Of a stretch of DNA of 38,073 bases, positions 25,276-33,390 are shown piece after piece. Both the position numbers and the translations under genes were made by a program. The first letter of the stretch is position 1, and each line of letters begins with the position of its first letter. The notes under the pieces are model-generated. The model worked only from the letters and a program-made list of their open reading frames with translations, did not search any database and was not told the origin of the DNA. The stretch comes from Candidatus Poribacteria bacterium. GTDB lineage: Bacteria; Poribacteria; WGA-4E; WGA-3G. Location of the stretch: contig JAJECK010000158.1 in the NCBI GenBank assembly GCA_022822085.1, forward strand, positions 1 through 38,073. Reading direction: 5' to 3'.

Positions 25276-25308
25276 CGTTGTAATGTGAGTTGATTTGCAC
25301 ATACAACG
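25276..25308 (+). repeat. Hairpin between aroF and leuA
   Basis: CGTTGT-aa-TGTG and CACA-t-ACAACG form an interrupted 10-bp stem. No T-run follows, so it should not terminate transcription. An mRNA-processing or translational element is possible. Confidence 0.4.
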
Positions 25309-25337
25309 AATAGGTAACTCTTATGGAGGGCACAACC

Positions 25338-26891
25338 GTGGACGATTTTGAATCTAACCAAGAAAAGGTCTATATATTTGATACAACACTCCGAGATGCG
25401 GAGCAAACTCCCGGAGCCGCTCTCGGCATAGAAGAAAAATTGGAGATTGCCAAGCACCTTGCAAAATTAAATGTTGATGTCATAGAGGCTGGTTTTCCAA
25501 TTTCGTCACCGGGAGATTTTGATGCTGTTCAACAAATCGCTAACGAGGTGGAAGGTCCCGAAATCTGTGCGCTTTCACGCGTAGTAGAGAAGGACATAAC
25601 GGCTGCGTGGAAAGCAATACAGGATGCACCACGTGCACGTATCCACACCTTTGTCGGTACATCCAATATACACATGGAACGTATCACCCGGACTACTCCA
25701 GAGAGGACATTAGAAATGGCAGTGGATGCGGTTGCCTATGCAAAGAGTCTATGTGCGGATCATCTGGATGCCACAGTTGAATTTTCTCCGATGGATGCCG
25801 GTCGAACAGACTTGAAATATCTATATGAGGTTGTAGAAGCGACTATCGCCGCAGGGGCAACTGTTGTTAATATACCCGAAACTGTTGGGTGGACGGTTCC
25901 TGCTGAATTTGGTGGACTCATTGCAGGTATAAAAGAGAATGTTCCGAATATTGACGATGCTGTAATTAGTGTGCATTGTCACAATGATTTGGGTTTGGCA
26001 GTAGCAAATAGTCTAATTGCGATTGAACATGGAGCGCGTCAAGTGGAGTGCACTATCAATGGACTCGGTGAACGCGCTGGCAATACATCTTTAGAAGAAG
26101 TCGTCATGGCAATCCGAACACGACGCGATTACTTTAAATCCTATTATACCGATATTAACGCGAAAGAGATTGTCCCTATCAGCAGACGGGTCAGTCGCAC
26201 AATGGGTATCCCTGTTCAACCGAATAAGGCAATCGTTGGTGAAAATGCATTTGCGCACAGTTCTGGCATTCATCAAGATGGTATTATCAAGTCGCGTGTC
26301 ACTTTTGAGATTATTGATCCGATAGAAATCGGATGGAAAGAGAGCAAACTCGTACTCAGTCCCCGTTCTGGGCGCAACGCCTTAAAACATAAATTGAGTG
26401 AACTCGGCTATGAGCTGGATCAAGAGCAGTTAGAAAAGGTCTACGAAAGATTCCTGCGTGTAGCAGATAAGAAAAAAGAAATTCATGATGCTGACCTTGA
26501 AGCGATTATGAGCGATGAAATTAGAACGATCCCTTCTACTTATGAATTAGATTACATTCAAGTTGTCAGTGGCACGAAAATATCTTCAACAACGACTGTT
26601 GGCATTCGCACTGAGGAGGGCATCGTCGAAAACGCTTCCACAGGTGATGGTCCTGTTGACGCTGCTTTTAAGGCTATTAATCAGATTGTCAAAATCAAAT
26701 TGAATCTTATTGATTATCAGATCCGTTCTGTAACGGAAGGTGAAGACGCTATCGGTGAGGTGACTTTAAAAGTGCAGGATAACGGACATATCATCACAGG
26801 CAATGGTGCCAGCACAGACATCATTGAAGCCAGCGCGAAAGCGTATATCCACGCTGTCAATAAACTGATTCATCTCCGATCAGAAGGATAA
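25338..26891 (+). CDS. leuA: 2-isopropylmalate synthase
   Basis: First committed step of leucine synthesis: acetyl-CoA plus 2-oxoisovalerate to 2-isopropylmalate. 517 residues, full length. Catalytic barrel motifs: FDTTLRDAEQTPGA, EAGFPISSPGDF, VHCHNDLGLAVANS with metal-binding histidines, and CTINGLGERAGNTSLEE. The C-terminal ~120 residues (VVSGTKISSTTTVGIRTEEG onward) are the LeuA allosteric domain for leucine feedback. Start: GGAGGG lies 7 bases before the GTG at 25338. An ATG at 25323 is in frame but would place GGAGG inside the coding region, so GTG is favoured, and the two differ by five residues. Probably cotranscribed with aroF and so possibly under the same attenuator. Confidence 0.95.
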   Translation: MDDFESNQEKVYIFDTTLRDAEQTPGAALGIEEKLEIAKHLAKLNVDVIEAGFPISSPGDFDAVQQIANEVEGPEICALSRVVEKDITAAWKAIQDAPRARIHTFVGTSNIHMERITRTTPERTLEMAVDAVAYAKSLCADHLDATVEFSPMDAGRTDLKYLYEVVEATIAAGATVVNIPETVGWTVPAEFGGLIAGIKENVPNIDDAVISVHCHNDLGLAVANSLIAIEHGARQVECTINGLGERAGNTSLEEVVMAIRTRRDYFKSYYTDINAKEIVPISRRVSRTMGIPVQPNKAIVGENAFAHSSGIHQDGIIKSRVTFEIIDPIEIGWKESKLVLSPRSGRNALKHKLSELGYELDQEQLEKVYERFLRVADKKKEIHDADLEAIMSDEIRTIPSTYELDYIQVVSGTKISSTTTVGIRTEEGIVENASTGDGPVDAAFKAINQIVKIKLNLIDYQIRSVTEGEDAIGEVTLKVQDNGHIITGNGASTDIIEASAKAYIHAVNKLIHLRSEG

Positions 26892-26944
26892 TGCGAATCA
26901 CGGAAATTGAATTAGTGCGTTGTAACACCCATCATATAAAATAG
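26891..26944 (+). pseudogene. 17-codon remnant resembling the start of an enolase-superfamily (mandelate racemase-like) gene
   Basis: ATG overlaps the leuA stop (TAATG) and reads MRITEIELVRCNTHHIK, then stop. MRITEIELVR is the typical first strand of mandelate racemase/muconate-lactonising enzymes. Nothing of the rest remains, and a terminator follows 20 bases later. It is either the relic of a deleted gene or a chance mini-frame coupled to leuA. Confidence 0.35.
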
Positions 26945-26964
26945 ATAAAAGTCTTTCCTAAATT

Positions 26965-26997
26965 ACACCGAATGTTGGAAAATGCATTCGGTGTTTT
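26965..26997 (+). terminator. Intrinsic terminator of the aroF-leuA transcript
   Basis: ACACCGAATG (26965-26974) and CATTCGGTGT (26985-26994) pair perfectly over a 10-base loop, followed by TTTTG. It lies 73 bases after the leuA stop. Confidence 0.8.
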
Positions 26998-27077
26998 GAT
27001 TCTCAATTTTCTTTACAGATAACTATTTTTGTGGTAAATTTGGATAATATTAATCATTGAAATACAAAGGAAATACT

Positions 27078-28031
27078 ATGGAACCTCTTCGAATTGGATT
27101 TCTTGGTGCTGGTGGGTTCGCGCGACACACGATTTATCCTGCGTTGCATTTAGCACCTGTGGCATTGCAAGCAGTCTGCGATGCGGACGAAAACAGAGCG
27201 AAATCTGCGGCTGGCAAATTCGGCACAGGCAGATATTACTTAGATCGACACGAGATGTTTGAAAAGGAGGACTTGGAAGCGGTCATTATCAGTATGGGAC
27301 CGGATCCGAGGCAACCTTTGGTATTGGAAGCACTTGAAGCAGGATATCACGTTTTTACACCGAAACCGCCTGCCCCTTCCCTTGAAGATACACTTGCCTT
27401 GGCAGAAGCATCTGAAAAACACGGCAAAACCTTGATGATAAACTTCCAACGTCGGTTTAGCCTTGGGGTGCGAGAGGCGCGGAGAATTATGCAGACAGAA
27501 TCCTTCGGTCAACTAACGCAACTTTTCTGTTCATTTTGTAGTGGACCTTATGGATCAGTTAAGCATTATTTACTTGATTTTGCCATTCATCACTTCGATT
27601 TGGCTCGACACATTGCTGGTGCTGATGTCAAGGAATTATCCTATTTTCACAATGTAGTTGATAATCAAGGTTCATTTGCTGTTGCTGTTGAATATACAAA
27701 CGGAGCAGTAGGCACTTTGCAGCTCAGTAGTCAACGTCTGTGGAGACGCAATTATGACCACATTGAGATAACTGGACAAGGTGAATACATTCAATTAGAT
27801 GGACTGTGGGGTGTTAAGCATTACACAGGTGGTGGTAATACTTTCACGTCCAACTTTTCTGATGAACGCAACGGTGAATTGACAGGAGATGGCATTAGTC
27901 TTACGGAGTTTGCAAATTCGATCCGTGAAGACCGTGAACCGATTTCCAGTATTCAAGACTGTGTCGGAACGATGCGGTTCTATGATGCTGTTCTGCAACA
28001 GAAAAAGGGTGTTATCTCACTTGCTGAATAA
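27078..28031 (+). CDS. Gfo/Idh/MocA-family NAD(P)-dependent oxidoreductase
   Basis: 317 residues from the ATG at 27078 (AAAGGAA 5 bases upstream; the TTG at 27057 is not needed). The N-terminal Rossmann fold is clear: RIGFLGAGGFARHTIYPAL (GxGxxA/G). It is followed by FTPKPPAPS in the place of the usual EKP catalytic-lysine loop, with Pro for Glu. The C-terminal substrate domain includes LDFAIHHFDLARHIAG, matching the G/DxxxDxxxH segment. These enzymes oxidise or reduce sugars, inositols and related hydroxy compounds. The substrate cannot be told. Monocistronic: a terminator precedes it, and repeats follow. Confidence 0.88.
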   Translation: MEPLRIGFLGAGGFARHTIYPALHLAPVALQAVCDADENRAKSAAGKFGTGRYYLDRHEMFEKEDLEAVIISMGPDPRQPLVLEALEAGYHVFTPKPPAPSLEDTLALAEASEKHGKTLMINFQRRFSLGVREARRIMQTESFGQLTQLFCSFCSGPYGSVKHYLLDFAIHHFDLARHIAGADVKELSYFHNVVDNQGSFAVAVEYTNGAVGTLQLSSQRLWRRNYDHIEITGQGEYIQLDGLWGVKHYTGGGNTFTSNFSDERNGELTGDGISLTEFANSIREDREPISSIQDCVGTMRFYDAVLQQKKGVISLAE

Positions 28032-28080
28032 TTACCTTGTTTGATTAGATGTTCTGATTAAGCAAGCATTGCAAGGCACC

Positions 28081-28114
28081 AATTCAACGGTATGAATGCC
28101 ATCTGGCGTTCCCG
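28081..28114 (+). repeat. Partial copy of the internal module of the 28137/33177 repeat family
   Basis: AATTCAACGGTATGAATGCC resembles AAATCAACGGTATGAATGCC in the next element. It folds as GAATGCC-atct-GGCGTTC, in which one pair is G-U. No terminal repeats remain, so it is a fragment. Confidence 0.5.
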
Positions 28115-28136
28115 AAACCTATCACTACAAATTGTG

Positions 28137-28286
28137 TTATAGTAAAAACCACAATTACCTGGACATTGGCGAGGTTAGGAAGAAATCAACGGTATGAATG
28201 CCATTTAGGCATTCCCCGCCTCGCCAGCGCGAGTGTGGGGATTGTTGTTCATTGAAATGTGAACATATTTTCGGATTTTACTATAA
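28137..28286 (+). mobile_element. MITE-like element, family 1, copy A
   Basis: 150 bases bounded by TTATAGTAAAAACC (28137-28150) and GGATTTTACTATAA (28273-28286), inverted repeats matching at 13 of 14 positions. The interior has a hairpin GAATGCC-attta-GGCATTC (28196-28214) and a GGCGAGG...CCTCGCC inverse pair around it. It encodes no protein. The second copy at 33177 is in the opposite orientation. Confidence 0.8.
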
Positions 28287-28291
28287 TTGTT

Positions 28292-28408
28292 ATACCATTT
28301 CTATTAAATAAACTGTCATAAAGGAAACCTCCTTAAAGTCCCACTGATAAGGGGGATTTAGGGGGTTCTTCCAATTAGCGATGAGACATTATTATTTAGA
28401 AATGGTAT
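28292..28408. mobile_element. MITE-like element, family 2, copy 1
   Basis: 117 bases with perfect 12-base inverted ends ATACCATTTCTA (28292-28303) and TAGAAATGGTAT (28397-28408). The interior contains GATAAGGGGGATTTAGGGGG, a motif I remember from short repeats in many bacteria. It lies six bases from the family 1 element. Related copies at 33081 and 34458. Confidence 0.75.
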
Positions 28409-28412
28409 TATT

Positions 28413-28434
28413 AGACGCGCCTTTGAGCGCGTCT
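28413..28434. terminator. Hairpin directly after the sugar-acid dehydrogenase stop
   Basis: AGACGCGC (28413-28420) and GCGCGTCT (28427-28434) form a perfect 8-bp stem with a 6-base loop, three bases from the stop at 28437. The T-run (TCTTTTC) is on the plus side, so it may end plus-strand transcription better than minus. Confidence 0.6.
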
Positions 28435-28436
28435 TT

Positions 28437-29900
28437 TCAGTAACCTATCTCTGAATTGATACTTTCTAATACCTCCAGACAGGATTTGCCATTTACTAAT
28501 TGATGATAGTCCTGCACAACGCGCTTGGTAAAGTCTTGGTTTTGACTCAATGCTGTATCTGGGGTTGCATTCTGTGGTGACCATAGGGTAACATTTGAGA
28601 GAATCTCATCAAGACGGTTTGCTACGTCTGATATATCCGTGCCGAATGCATCTTTTAGAATATTCTGTATTGTGCGGTCAGGATCTCGGATTTCGTATTC
28701 TGTGCCAGTATCTGTGATGCCTCGGTAATCGTCATCACCTGCAATGGTGTGTGGTGTTAGAAATCGGAGGACAGTAGCGAATGAATAGGCGAAGTCGGAT
28801 TTGAATAGTTCGGTACTCTTTTGGTAGTTCGGTGAACGGACGATATCCGCTGCACGTTCACGGAGTTTTACTGTTTCAATGATGTTAATTCGTGCGTTGT
28901 CGTCTTTGACGCGACGGATTCGGTCAACGAATTCCAGTGTGTATGCTTCGGCACTTTTGCCTGCAATTGGAATGTCGGTTTGTACGATTTCAGCATAACC
29001 TTTCATCAATCTTGCCAGATGGGGTGCAAACAGTGGGTGCGCTGCAGCTTCGTTCACATATTCAAACCCAGCAAGAAAACCTTTGTGCGTAATTCCCGGC
29101 ACATGCACGGAATTCACAAGTAGCAACTTCCAATCGTGATAAGGTTCAATGCTCTCCTGTTTGACAACAACCCCATAGTCGTCAAGTTTGCCGAAGGGGA
29201 CGCGTAACCTATTATCCAAGTCTTCAAGAATAAGCGGTGTTGCAGGCATCTGCTCCGCATAAGTAATTAGATCGTCTGTACCTTCTATCTGTGCCTCGGC
29301 TGCTTCCTTTATCTCATCGGGGACTGCATAAACTTGCGGCACAAGTCGATCACCCATCTCATTGAGAAAGCCAACTTTGGTATCCAACCATTTTGTATAA
29401 GCATCGGTGCGATTCTGATACTCATTGCATAGAATATCTCGGATAACATCTCCATTATTTCGTAGGTTGTCGGTATTGACAACACACAACGAGGCATCGG
29501 CACCGTGCTTGCAATAATAGCGATATAAGGTTTCATCTAATACATCTATTGCCAGTTCGCCTTTTGCGATACCTGCTTCGGTTACACCGATGAGGATTAG
29601 GTCTAACGGATTTTCGGTTTGTGCGTAGAATTGTTCGCGTCCGTTTTCAGTTGCAAGGGTTGTAGCACCGACTACACTTGAAATCTGCTGGATATCGTGG
29701 ATACTGCTAAGGTCAAATGTGACAACATGGTAGATACCATTTTGTCTGTTAAATGCGTCTGCTTTTTCTGTGCCTCGGGGTTGTCCGACATAGATACCTC
29801 CGTTATACAGATTCCTTTGGTTGAGGATATGAACGAATTCATGTGTTAAGGCGCGTTGTAGACCACCTGCACCGATAGTGAGTATTTTGGTTGGAAGCAT
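28437..29900 (-). CDS. Mannitol-dehydrogenase-family sugar/sugar-acid dehydrogenase
   Basis: 487 residues, the size of polyol-specific long-chain dehydrogenases (mannitol, tagaturonate and fructuronate reductases). The N-terminal nucleotide-binding start is ILTIGAGGLQRALTHEFVHI. NTDNLRNNGD lies in the middle, and WKLLLVNSVHVPG supplies the K-x4-N-x2-H catalytic pattern of the family. These enzymes interconvert a ketose or keto-acid and its alcohol using NAD. The sequence is distant from the E. coli members I recall, so the substrate is open. A GGGAG 12 bases upstream is a rather distant ribosome site. The neighbour 20 bases upstream on the same strand encodes an unrelated membrane-anchored protein. 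Confidence 0.78.
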   Translation of the reverse strand: MLPTKILTIGAGGLQRALTHEFVHILNQRNLYNGGIYVGQPRGTEKADAFNRQNGIYHVVTFDLSSIHDIQQISSVVGATTLATENGREQFYAQTENPLDLILIGVTEAGIAKGELAIDVLDETLYRYYCKHGADASLCVVNTDNLRNNGDVIRDILCNEYQNRTDAYTKWLDTKVGFLNEMGDRLVPQVYAVPDEIKEAAEAQIEGTDDLITYAEQMPATPLILEDLDNRLRVPFGKLDDYGVVVKQESIEPYHDWKLLLVNSVHVPGITHKGFLAGFEYVNEAAAHPLFAPHLARLMKGYAEIVQTDIPIAGKSAEAYTLEFVDRIRRVKDDNARINIIETVKLRERAADIVRSPNYQKSTELFKSDFAYSFATVLRFLTPHTIAGDDDYRGITDTGTEYEIRDPDRTIQNILKDAFGTDISDVANRLDEILSNVTLWSPQNATPDTALSQNQDFTKRVVQDYHQLVNGKSCLEVLESINSEIGY

Positions 29901-29920
29901 TGAGTATTTGTTTCTCCCTT

Positions 29921-30664
29921 TTAGGGTAAATCCAGGTATTGATATGGATCAATACCTGAAGAATCTAAATCTAAAATGCGAAGATGGGGCGGTGGATCTA
30001 GAAGATCTGCCTCGGTGTAGACAACGTCAGGTCCTGATTTACCACGCGCGGCGTATCGGACCACTTTTCCATCTGGTTCCCTATATTCGGCAAAACGAAC
30101 ATAGACGGTGTTATGGTAGTGAGGATATGTTTTTCCATTGTGTGTGCTACCACCACGAAAGTTTTTTTCCCCCTCTGTCCATAATTTGACAAGAACTCGA
30201 GACAAGAGTTCTGCTTCGGGGCGTAATTCTTCCGGATAACCAGACATATCTCTGTTCCACGCGACAGTACTTGGATAATCCGCGGGCACTTCTGGATACG
30301 GCCCGAAGCCGTAAGGGGATACCTTTACCTCTTCGGTACTATCCGTTTTAGGTGCTGCCGTGGTAATAGTTTCCGATGTTTTATCGGTACTTATGTTTGT
30401 TTCTGCCACGGTTGTACCTATTTCTTTTGGTTTCTCTGCGGTTGGGGTGCTTTCCGCAGGTGTTCTTTGTGACACAATTTCTGCTGCGTTATTTGTTTGT
30501 CTCTTTTCAGTTTCCAATTGATGCAGCAGTTCTTCGTCAGATGCAGCCTGCTCCTTATAAGGTGCTGTCGTGTAATGGTACCAGAGGTAACACAGACCAG
30601 CAAAGAGAATAAGAAAGCAGATACCTCCCAGTATCCACCTGTTCGTCCAAAATTCACGGGTCAT
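29921..30664 (-). CDS. Membrane-anchored protein with Thr/Pro-rich stalk and unknown C-terminal domain
   Basis: 247 residues. AGGAGG precedes the ATG by 7 bases. One transmembrane helix (WILGGICFLILFAGLCYLWY) after a short N-terminal tail indicates an anchor with the rest outside. Residues about 40-115 are a low-complexity Thr/Glu/Ala/Lys stalk. The C-terminal ~130 residues contain GFGPYPEVPADYPSTVAWNR, LLSRVLVKLWTEGEKNF and YPHYHNTVYVRFAEY, with several aromatics and His. I do not recognise this domain. It ends 21 bases before the dehydrogenase start, so the two are likely cotranscribed. Envelope-associated; function unknown. Confidence 0.7.
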   Translation of the reverse strand: MTREFWTNRWILGGICFLILFAGLCYLWYHYTTAPYKEQAASDEELLHQLETEKRQTNNAAEIVSQRTPAESTPTAEKPKEIGTTVAETNISTDKTSETITTAAPKTDSTEEVKVSPYGFGPYPEVPADYPSTVAWNRDMSGYPEELRPEAELLSRVLVKLWTEGEKNFRGGSTHNGKTYPHYHNTVYVRFAEYREPDGKVVRYAARGKSGPDVVYTEADLLDPPPHLRILDLDSSGIDPYQYLDLP

Positions 30665-30962
30665 TTCACACCTCCTAAACAGATTTAAAAACGTTTATGT
30701 ATACTATACAATTTGTATACCAATTATATATAACGTGAGTTTGATAATTAAATCCAATAACCACTGTCCGTTGGGTTTCGTCACTCAAGCCAACGGACAG
30801 AGACATTCTTGTTGTATAATATTATATATGTCTTAAACGGAAAAAGTTAATAGCAAATTGCAGAATTTTCTAAAATTTTCTGTAATAATGGTGTAGGCTT
30901 CAGCAAATTGTTAGTTTCCAGCGCACCTCCTATTTGTTTGTAAGTTTTGTGTTATATCAATA
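30665..30962. other. Non-coding gap with one strong inverted repeat
   Basis: 298 bases without a gene. CTGTCCGTTGG (30764-30774) and CCAACGGACAG (30790-30800) form a perfect 11-bp stem with a 15-base loop but no T-run. It could end or stabilise the rimK-glycosyltransferase transcript. AT-rich runs on either side (TATATAATATT-like) may hold the promoter of the gene starting at 30664, but no clear pair stands out. Confidence 0.55.
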
Positions 30963-32147
30963 CTATTGTGTGAATCCTGTCAATATGTCTTCATAAAGAG
31001 TGAGATATTCCTCAGCGATGTTTTTCCAATTGTAACGTTCGTTCTGCTTTAACATTTCTATACTTGCGTTGCCCATTTCAAGGCGTGTTTGTCCTGCGTT
31101 GATAAGTTTGATGATACACGCTGCGAGTCCATCAACATCGCTTGGGTCAAATAGTGCACCGTTGACATCATCTGCAACAAGTTCGTCAATTCCTTGAACA
31201 CGACTGGCGATAATCGGCAGTCCTGTTCCCATTGCCTCTAGGACGACAAGTGGCATCCCTTCTGCGAGTGAAGGTAAAATGAAAATGTCTGCATCTCGAT
31301 ATTTTTGTGGTAGATCATGATACTCCACCGAGCCCGTAAAATGGATATAAGAATTCACGTTAAGGTGTTTTGCTATCCTTGTGAGTTCTTCCTCGTAGGG
31401 ACCGTCACCGACAATTTCAATCTCAAATTTATACTTCGCTTTGTCAAGTACCTGTGGGAGTGCCTGAATAAGAAATTGAAACCCTTTACGTGGAATGAGT
31501 CTGCCGATGGACAGACATCTAATTACCTTTGGATGCGCCTCACGCTGTGTCGGTTCAAAACTGTCGGGGTCTAAACCATCCGGTATGATGTCTATGTTGA
31601 CATCTGTATCGGTTGCATGTGCGAGGTCTCGTAGTCCTTCACTACATGAAACGACTGCTGCCGCATCCTTCCATATTGCACGGATAATTGGTTTTAGTAT
31701 CAGGTATAACCAGCGGTAGTAAGGTGGATCTGGGTCTGGACGTGGCACGTCTCTACCTCCTAAAAAGACGACATAAGGGACATTTCTGAATTTCTGTAGC
31801 AGGTAAGCACCACCCCCTGCGGGTATTCCGAAAAAGACTTGAACGATATCTGGTTTGAACTGCTTTGCGAATTTCAATCCGTAGATGCTGGAACTTATTG
31901 TGTATGTGAACATCTCGTGAACCGCACATACATTTGGATTTTTGCGTAGGGCAGGTACGCGATGTATATGGATTCCATCCACTTCATCTCTGCTTGGACA
32001 GTCACGGAATTGTGATGTGATGAGATGTACATTGTGTCCTGCATTTGCGAAATTTTTTCCTAAATAATAACTGACCCAACCGCCACCACCGCCTATGGGT
32101 GGGAATTCGTGATTGAACATCAAGATTTTTCGTTGATGAGAAGCCAA
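30963..32147 (-). CDS. GT-B glycosyltransferase, family 4
   Basis: 394 residues. The glycine-rich acceptor-side loop near the N-terminus (NHEFPPIGGGGGWVSYYLGK) and the C-terminal donor domain are both visible: LSIGRLIPRKGFQFLIQAL, IVGDGPYEEEL, then PSLAEGMPLVVLEAMGTGLP with the EX7E motif. It uses a nucleotide-sugar and is probably cytoplasmic or membrane-peripheral. Start is TTG at 32147, directly after the rimK stop (TAA TTG), with AGGT six bases upstream. The alternative ATG at 32120 cuts nine residues. Translational coupling to rimK is likely. The product (glycolipid, exopolysaccharide or small glycoside) cannot be told. Confidence 0.88.
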   Translation of the reverse strand: MASHQRKILMFNHEFPPIGGGGGWVSYYLGKNFANAGHNVHLITSQFRDCPSRDEVDGIHIHRVPALRKNPNVCAVHEMFTYTISSSIYGLKFAKQFKPDIVQVFFGIPAGGGAYLLQKFRNVPYVVFLGGRDVPRPDPDPPYYRWLYLILKPIIRAIWKDAAAVVSCSEGLRDLAHATDTDVNIDIIPDGLDPDSFEPTQREAHPKVIRCLSIGRLIPRKGFQFLIQALPQVLDKAKYKFEIEIVGDGPYEEELTRIAKHLNVNSYIHFTGSVEYHDLPQKYRDADIFILPSLAEGMPLVVLEAMGTGLPIIASRVQGIDELVADDVNGALFDPSDVDGLAACIIKLINAGQTRLEMGNASIEMLKQNERYNWKNIAEEYLTLYEDILTGFTQ

Positions 32148-33050
32148 TTAATTACCTGATCCTTTTTGGATGTGATTTTCTGCTAATTGGACAGCAAATT
32201 CAATCATGGCTTTTGCGATATCTATCCCAGAAACTGATTCCAATTCCTCAAATCCGGGAGATGGGTTGACTTCAAGGATGACGGGCCCGTTTTTTGTTTT
32301 CATTATATCTACGCCAGCGATGTCCAATTGTAATGCGGCTGCGGCTTCAATTGCGATCCGTGTATATTCATCTGTGAGTGTGATCTGCGTTCCATAAGCC
32401 CCTTTGTGTATGTTTGAGCGGAATTCTCCGGGGACTGCGAATCTTTCCATGGCTGCGATAACATTTCCACCTACTACGAGAACGCGTATGTCTACGCCAC
32501 CCGCTTCTGCAATAAAGGATTGAATGATGTAATCACGATGTAGGTCACACATCGCTTCCACTGTTGAGGTGAGAGAGGTCGGCGTATCTAATAACATCAC
32601 TCCAATGCCGTGCGTACCGTAGAAGGGTTTTATGACATACGGATAATCTCCTATTTCCTGCGCGGTTTGTTCTAAATAGGTTGCTGAACCGACGGTAAGA
32701 CTGGGGGGAACAGGTAAGTTGTGTTGTGCGAGTATGCGTAATGATCTGAACTTGTGCCGTGCTTCAGCGATCGCGTTTGCTGTATTGACAACGGGAATTC
32801 CGAGCCATTCATAATGTGAAACGACCTCTCCTCCGTATCGTGCTGTTGCACTTGAGAGTCTGGGAATAACGACATCATAATCTTCAGCTGGTTCACCTTC
32901 ATAAGTGATTCGGTGTCCGGTTCCACTGATTTGTAGGTAGAATCCGAAGGGGTCGCAGACGGTTGCGGTGTGTCCTGCTTTTTGGGCAGCTTCAACGAGA
33001 GTACTGGTTGAGTGATTTTGGGGTCCACGGGAGAGGATAGCTATTTTCAT
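32148..33050 (-). CDS. rimK: RimK-like ATP-grasp ligase
   Basis: 300 residues from the ATG at 33050, the same length as E. coli RimK. The longer frame from 33140 would translate a mobile repeat and is rejected. MKIAILSRGPQNHST is the family start. ATP-grasp features: YPYVIKPFYGTHGIGV (phosphate loop), IIQSFIAEAGGVDIRVLVVG, REGEFRSN-like VPGEFRSNIHKG, then VDIMKTKNGPVILEVNPSPG with metal-binding Glu and Asn. RimK adds glutamate to ribosomal protein S6 or makes poly-glutamate. Other members ligate amino acids to cofactors or peptides, so the target is not certain. No ribosome site is visible. A glycosyltransferase is coupled directly downstream. Confidence 0.85.
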   Translation of the reverse strand: MKIAILSRGPQNHSTSTLVEAAQKAGHTATVCDPFGFYLQISGTGHRITYEGEPAEDYDVVIPRLSSATARYGGEVVSHYEWLGIPVVNTANAIAEARHKFRSLRILAQHNLPVPPSLTVGSATYLEQTAQEIGDYPYVIKPFYGTHGIGVMLLDTPTSLTSTVEAMCDLHRDYIIQSFIAEAGGVDIRVLVVGGNVIAAMERFAVPGEFRSNIHKGAYGTQITLTDEYTRIAIEAAAALQLDIAGVDIMKTKNGPVILEVNPSPGFEELESVSGIDIAKAMIEFAVQLAENHIQKGSGN

Positions 33051-33080
33051 AGTCAAGATGGCTTTCGGGAGTAAAATAGG

Positions 33081-33122
33081 ACCATTTCTATAAATGAATC
33101 TCTCTGAGCAGATAGAAATGGT
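33081..33122. repeat. Short (solo-end) copy of MITE family 2 in the rimK leader
   Basis: ACCATTTCTAT (33081-33091) and ATAGAAATGGT (33112-33122) are perfect inverse copies, 42 bases in all. Same termini as the elements at 28292 and 34458, but with most of the interior deleted. It lies 31 bases before the rimK start. Confidence 0.65.
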
Positions 33123-33176
33123 AATAATTGTTTTATCCAATCGGGGTTGGAAACCCCTTCAACAATACGGTTAATC

Positions 33177-33364
33177 TTATAGTAAAATCCGAAAATATGT
33201 TCACATTTCAATGAACAACAATCCCCCCACACTCGTGCTGGCGAGGCGGGGAATGCCTAAATGGCATTCATACCCGGGGAATGACTAAATGTCATTCATA
33301 CCGTTGATTTCTTGATTTCTTCCTAACCTCGCCAATGTCCAGGTAATTGTGGTTTTTACTATAA
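33177..33364 (-). mobile_element. MITE-like element, family 1, copy B
   Basis: 188 bases bounded by TTATAGTAAAATCC (33177-33190) and GGTTTTTACTATAA (33351-33364). It is an inverse copy of 28137-28286 with one extra hairpin module: GAATGCC-taaat-GGCATTC (33251-33269) and GAATGAC-taaat-GTCATTC (33279-33297). The two stems differ by a compensated base pair. It also carries a small duplication (GAAATCAAGAAATCAAC on the inverse strand). Confidence 0.8.
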
Positions 33365-33390
33365 TTGACGTTTATAGTGGTTGTCCAATG

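Noticed and set aside
33051-33140. N-terminal extension of rimK (30 extra residues).
   Set aside because: It translates the inverted repeat at 33081-33122. The ATG at 33050 gives the exact family length and start.
33241-33300. Tandem hairpins GAATGMC-taaat-GKCATTC resembled a short CRISPR array.
   Set aside because: Only two units with no unique spacers, lying inside terminal inverted repeats. They are modules of a MITE-like element.
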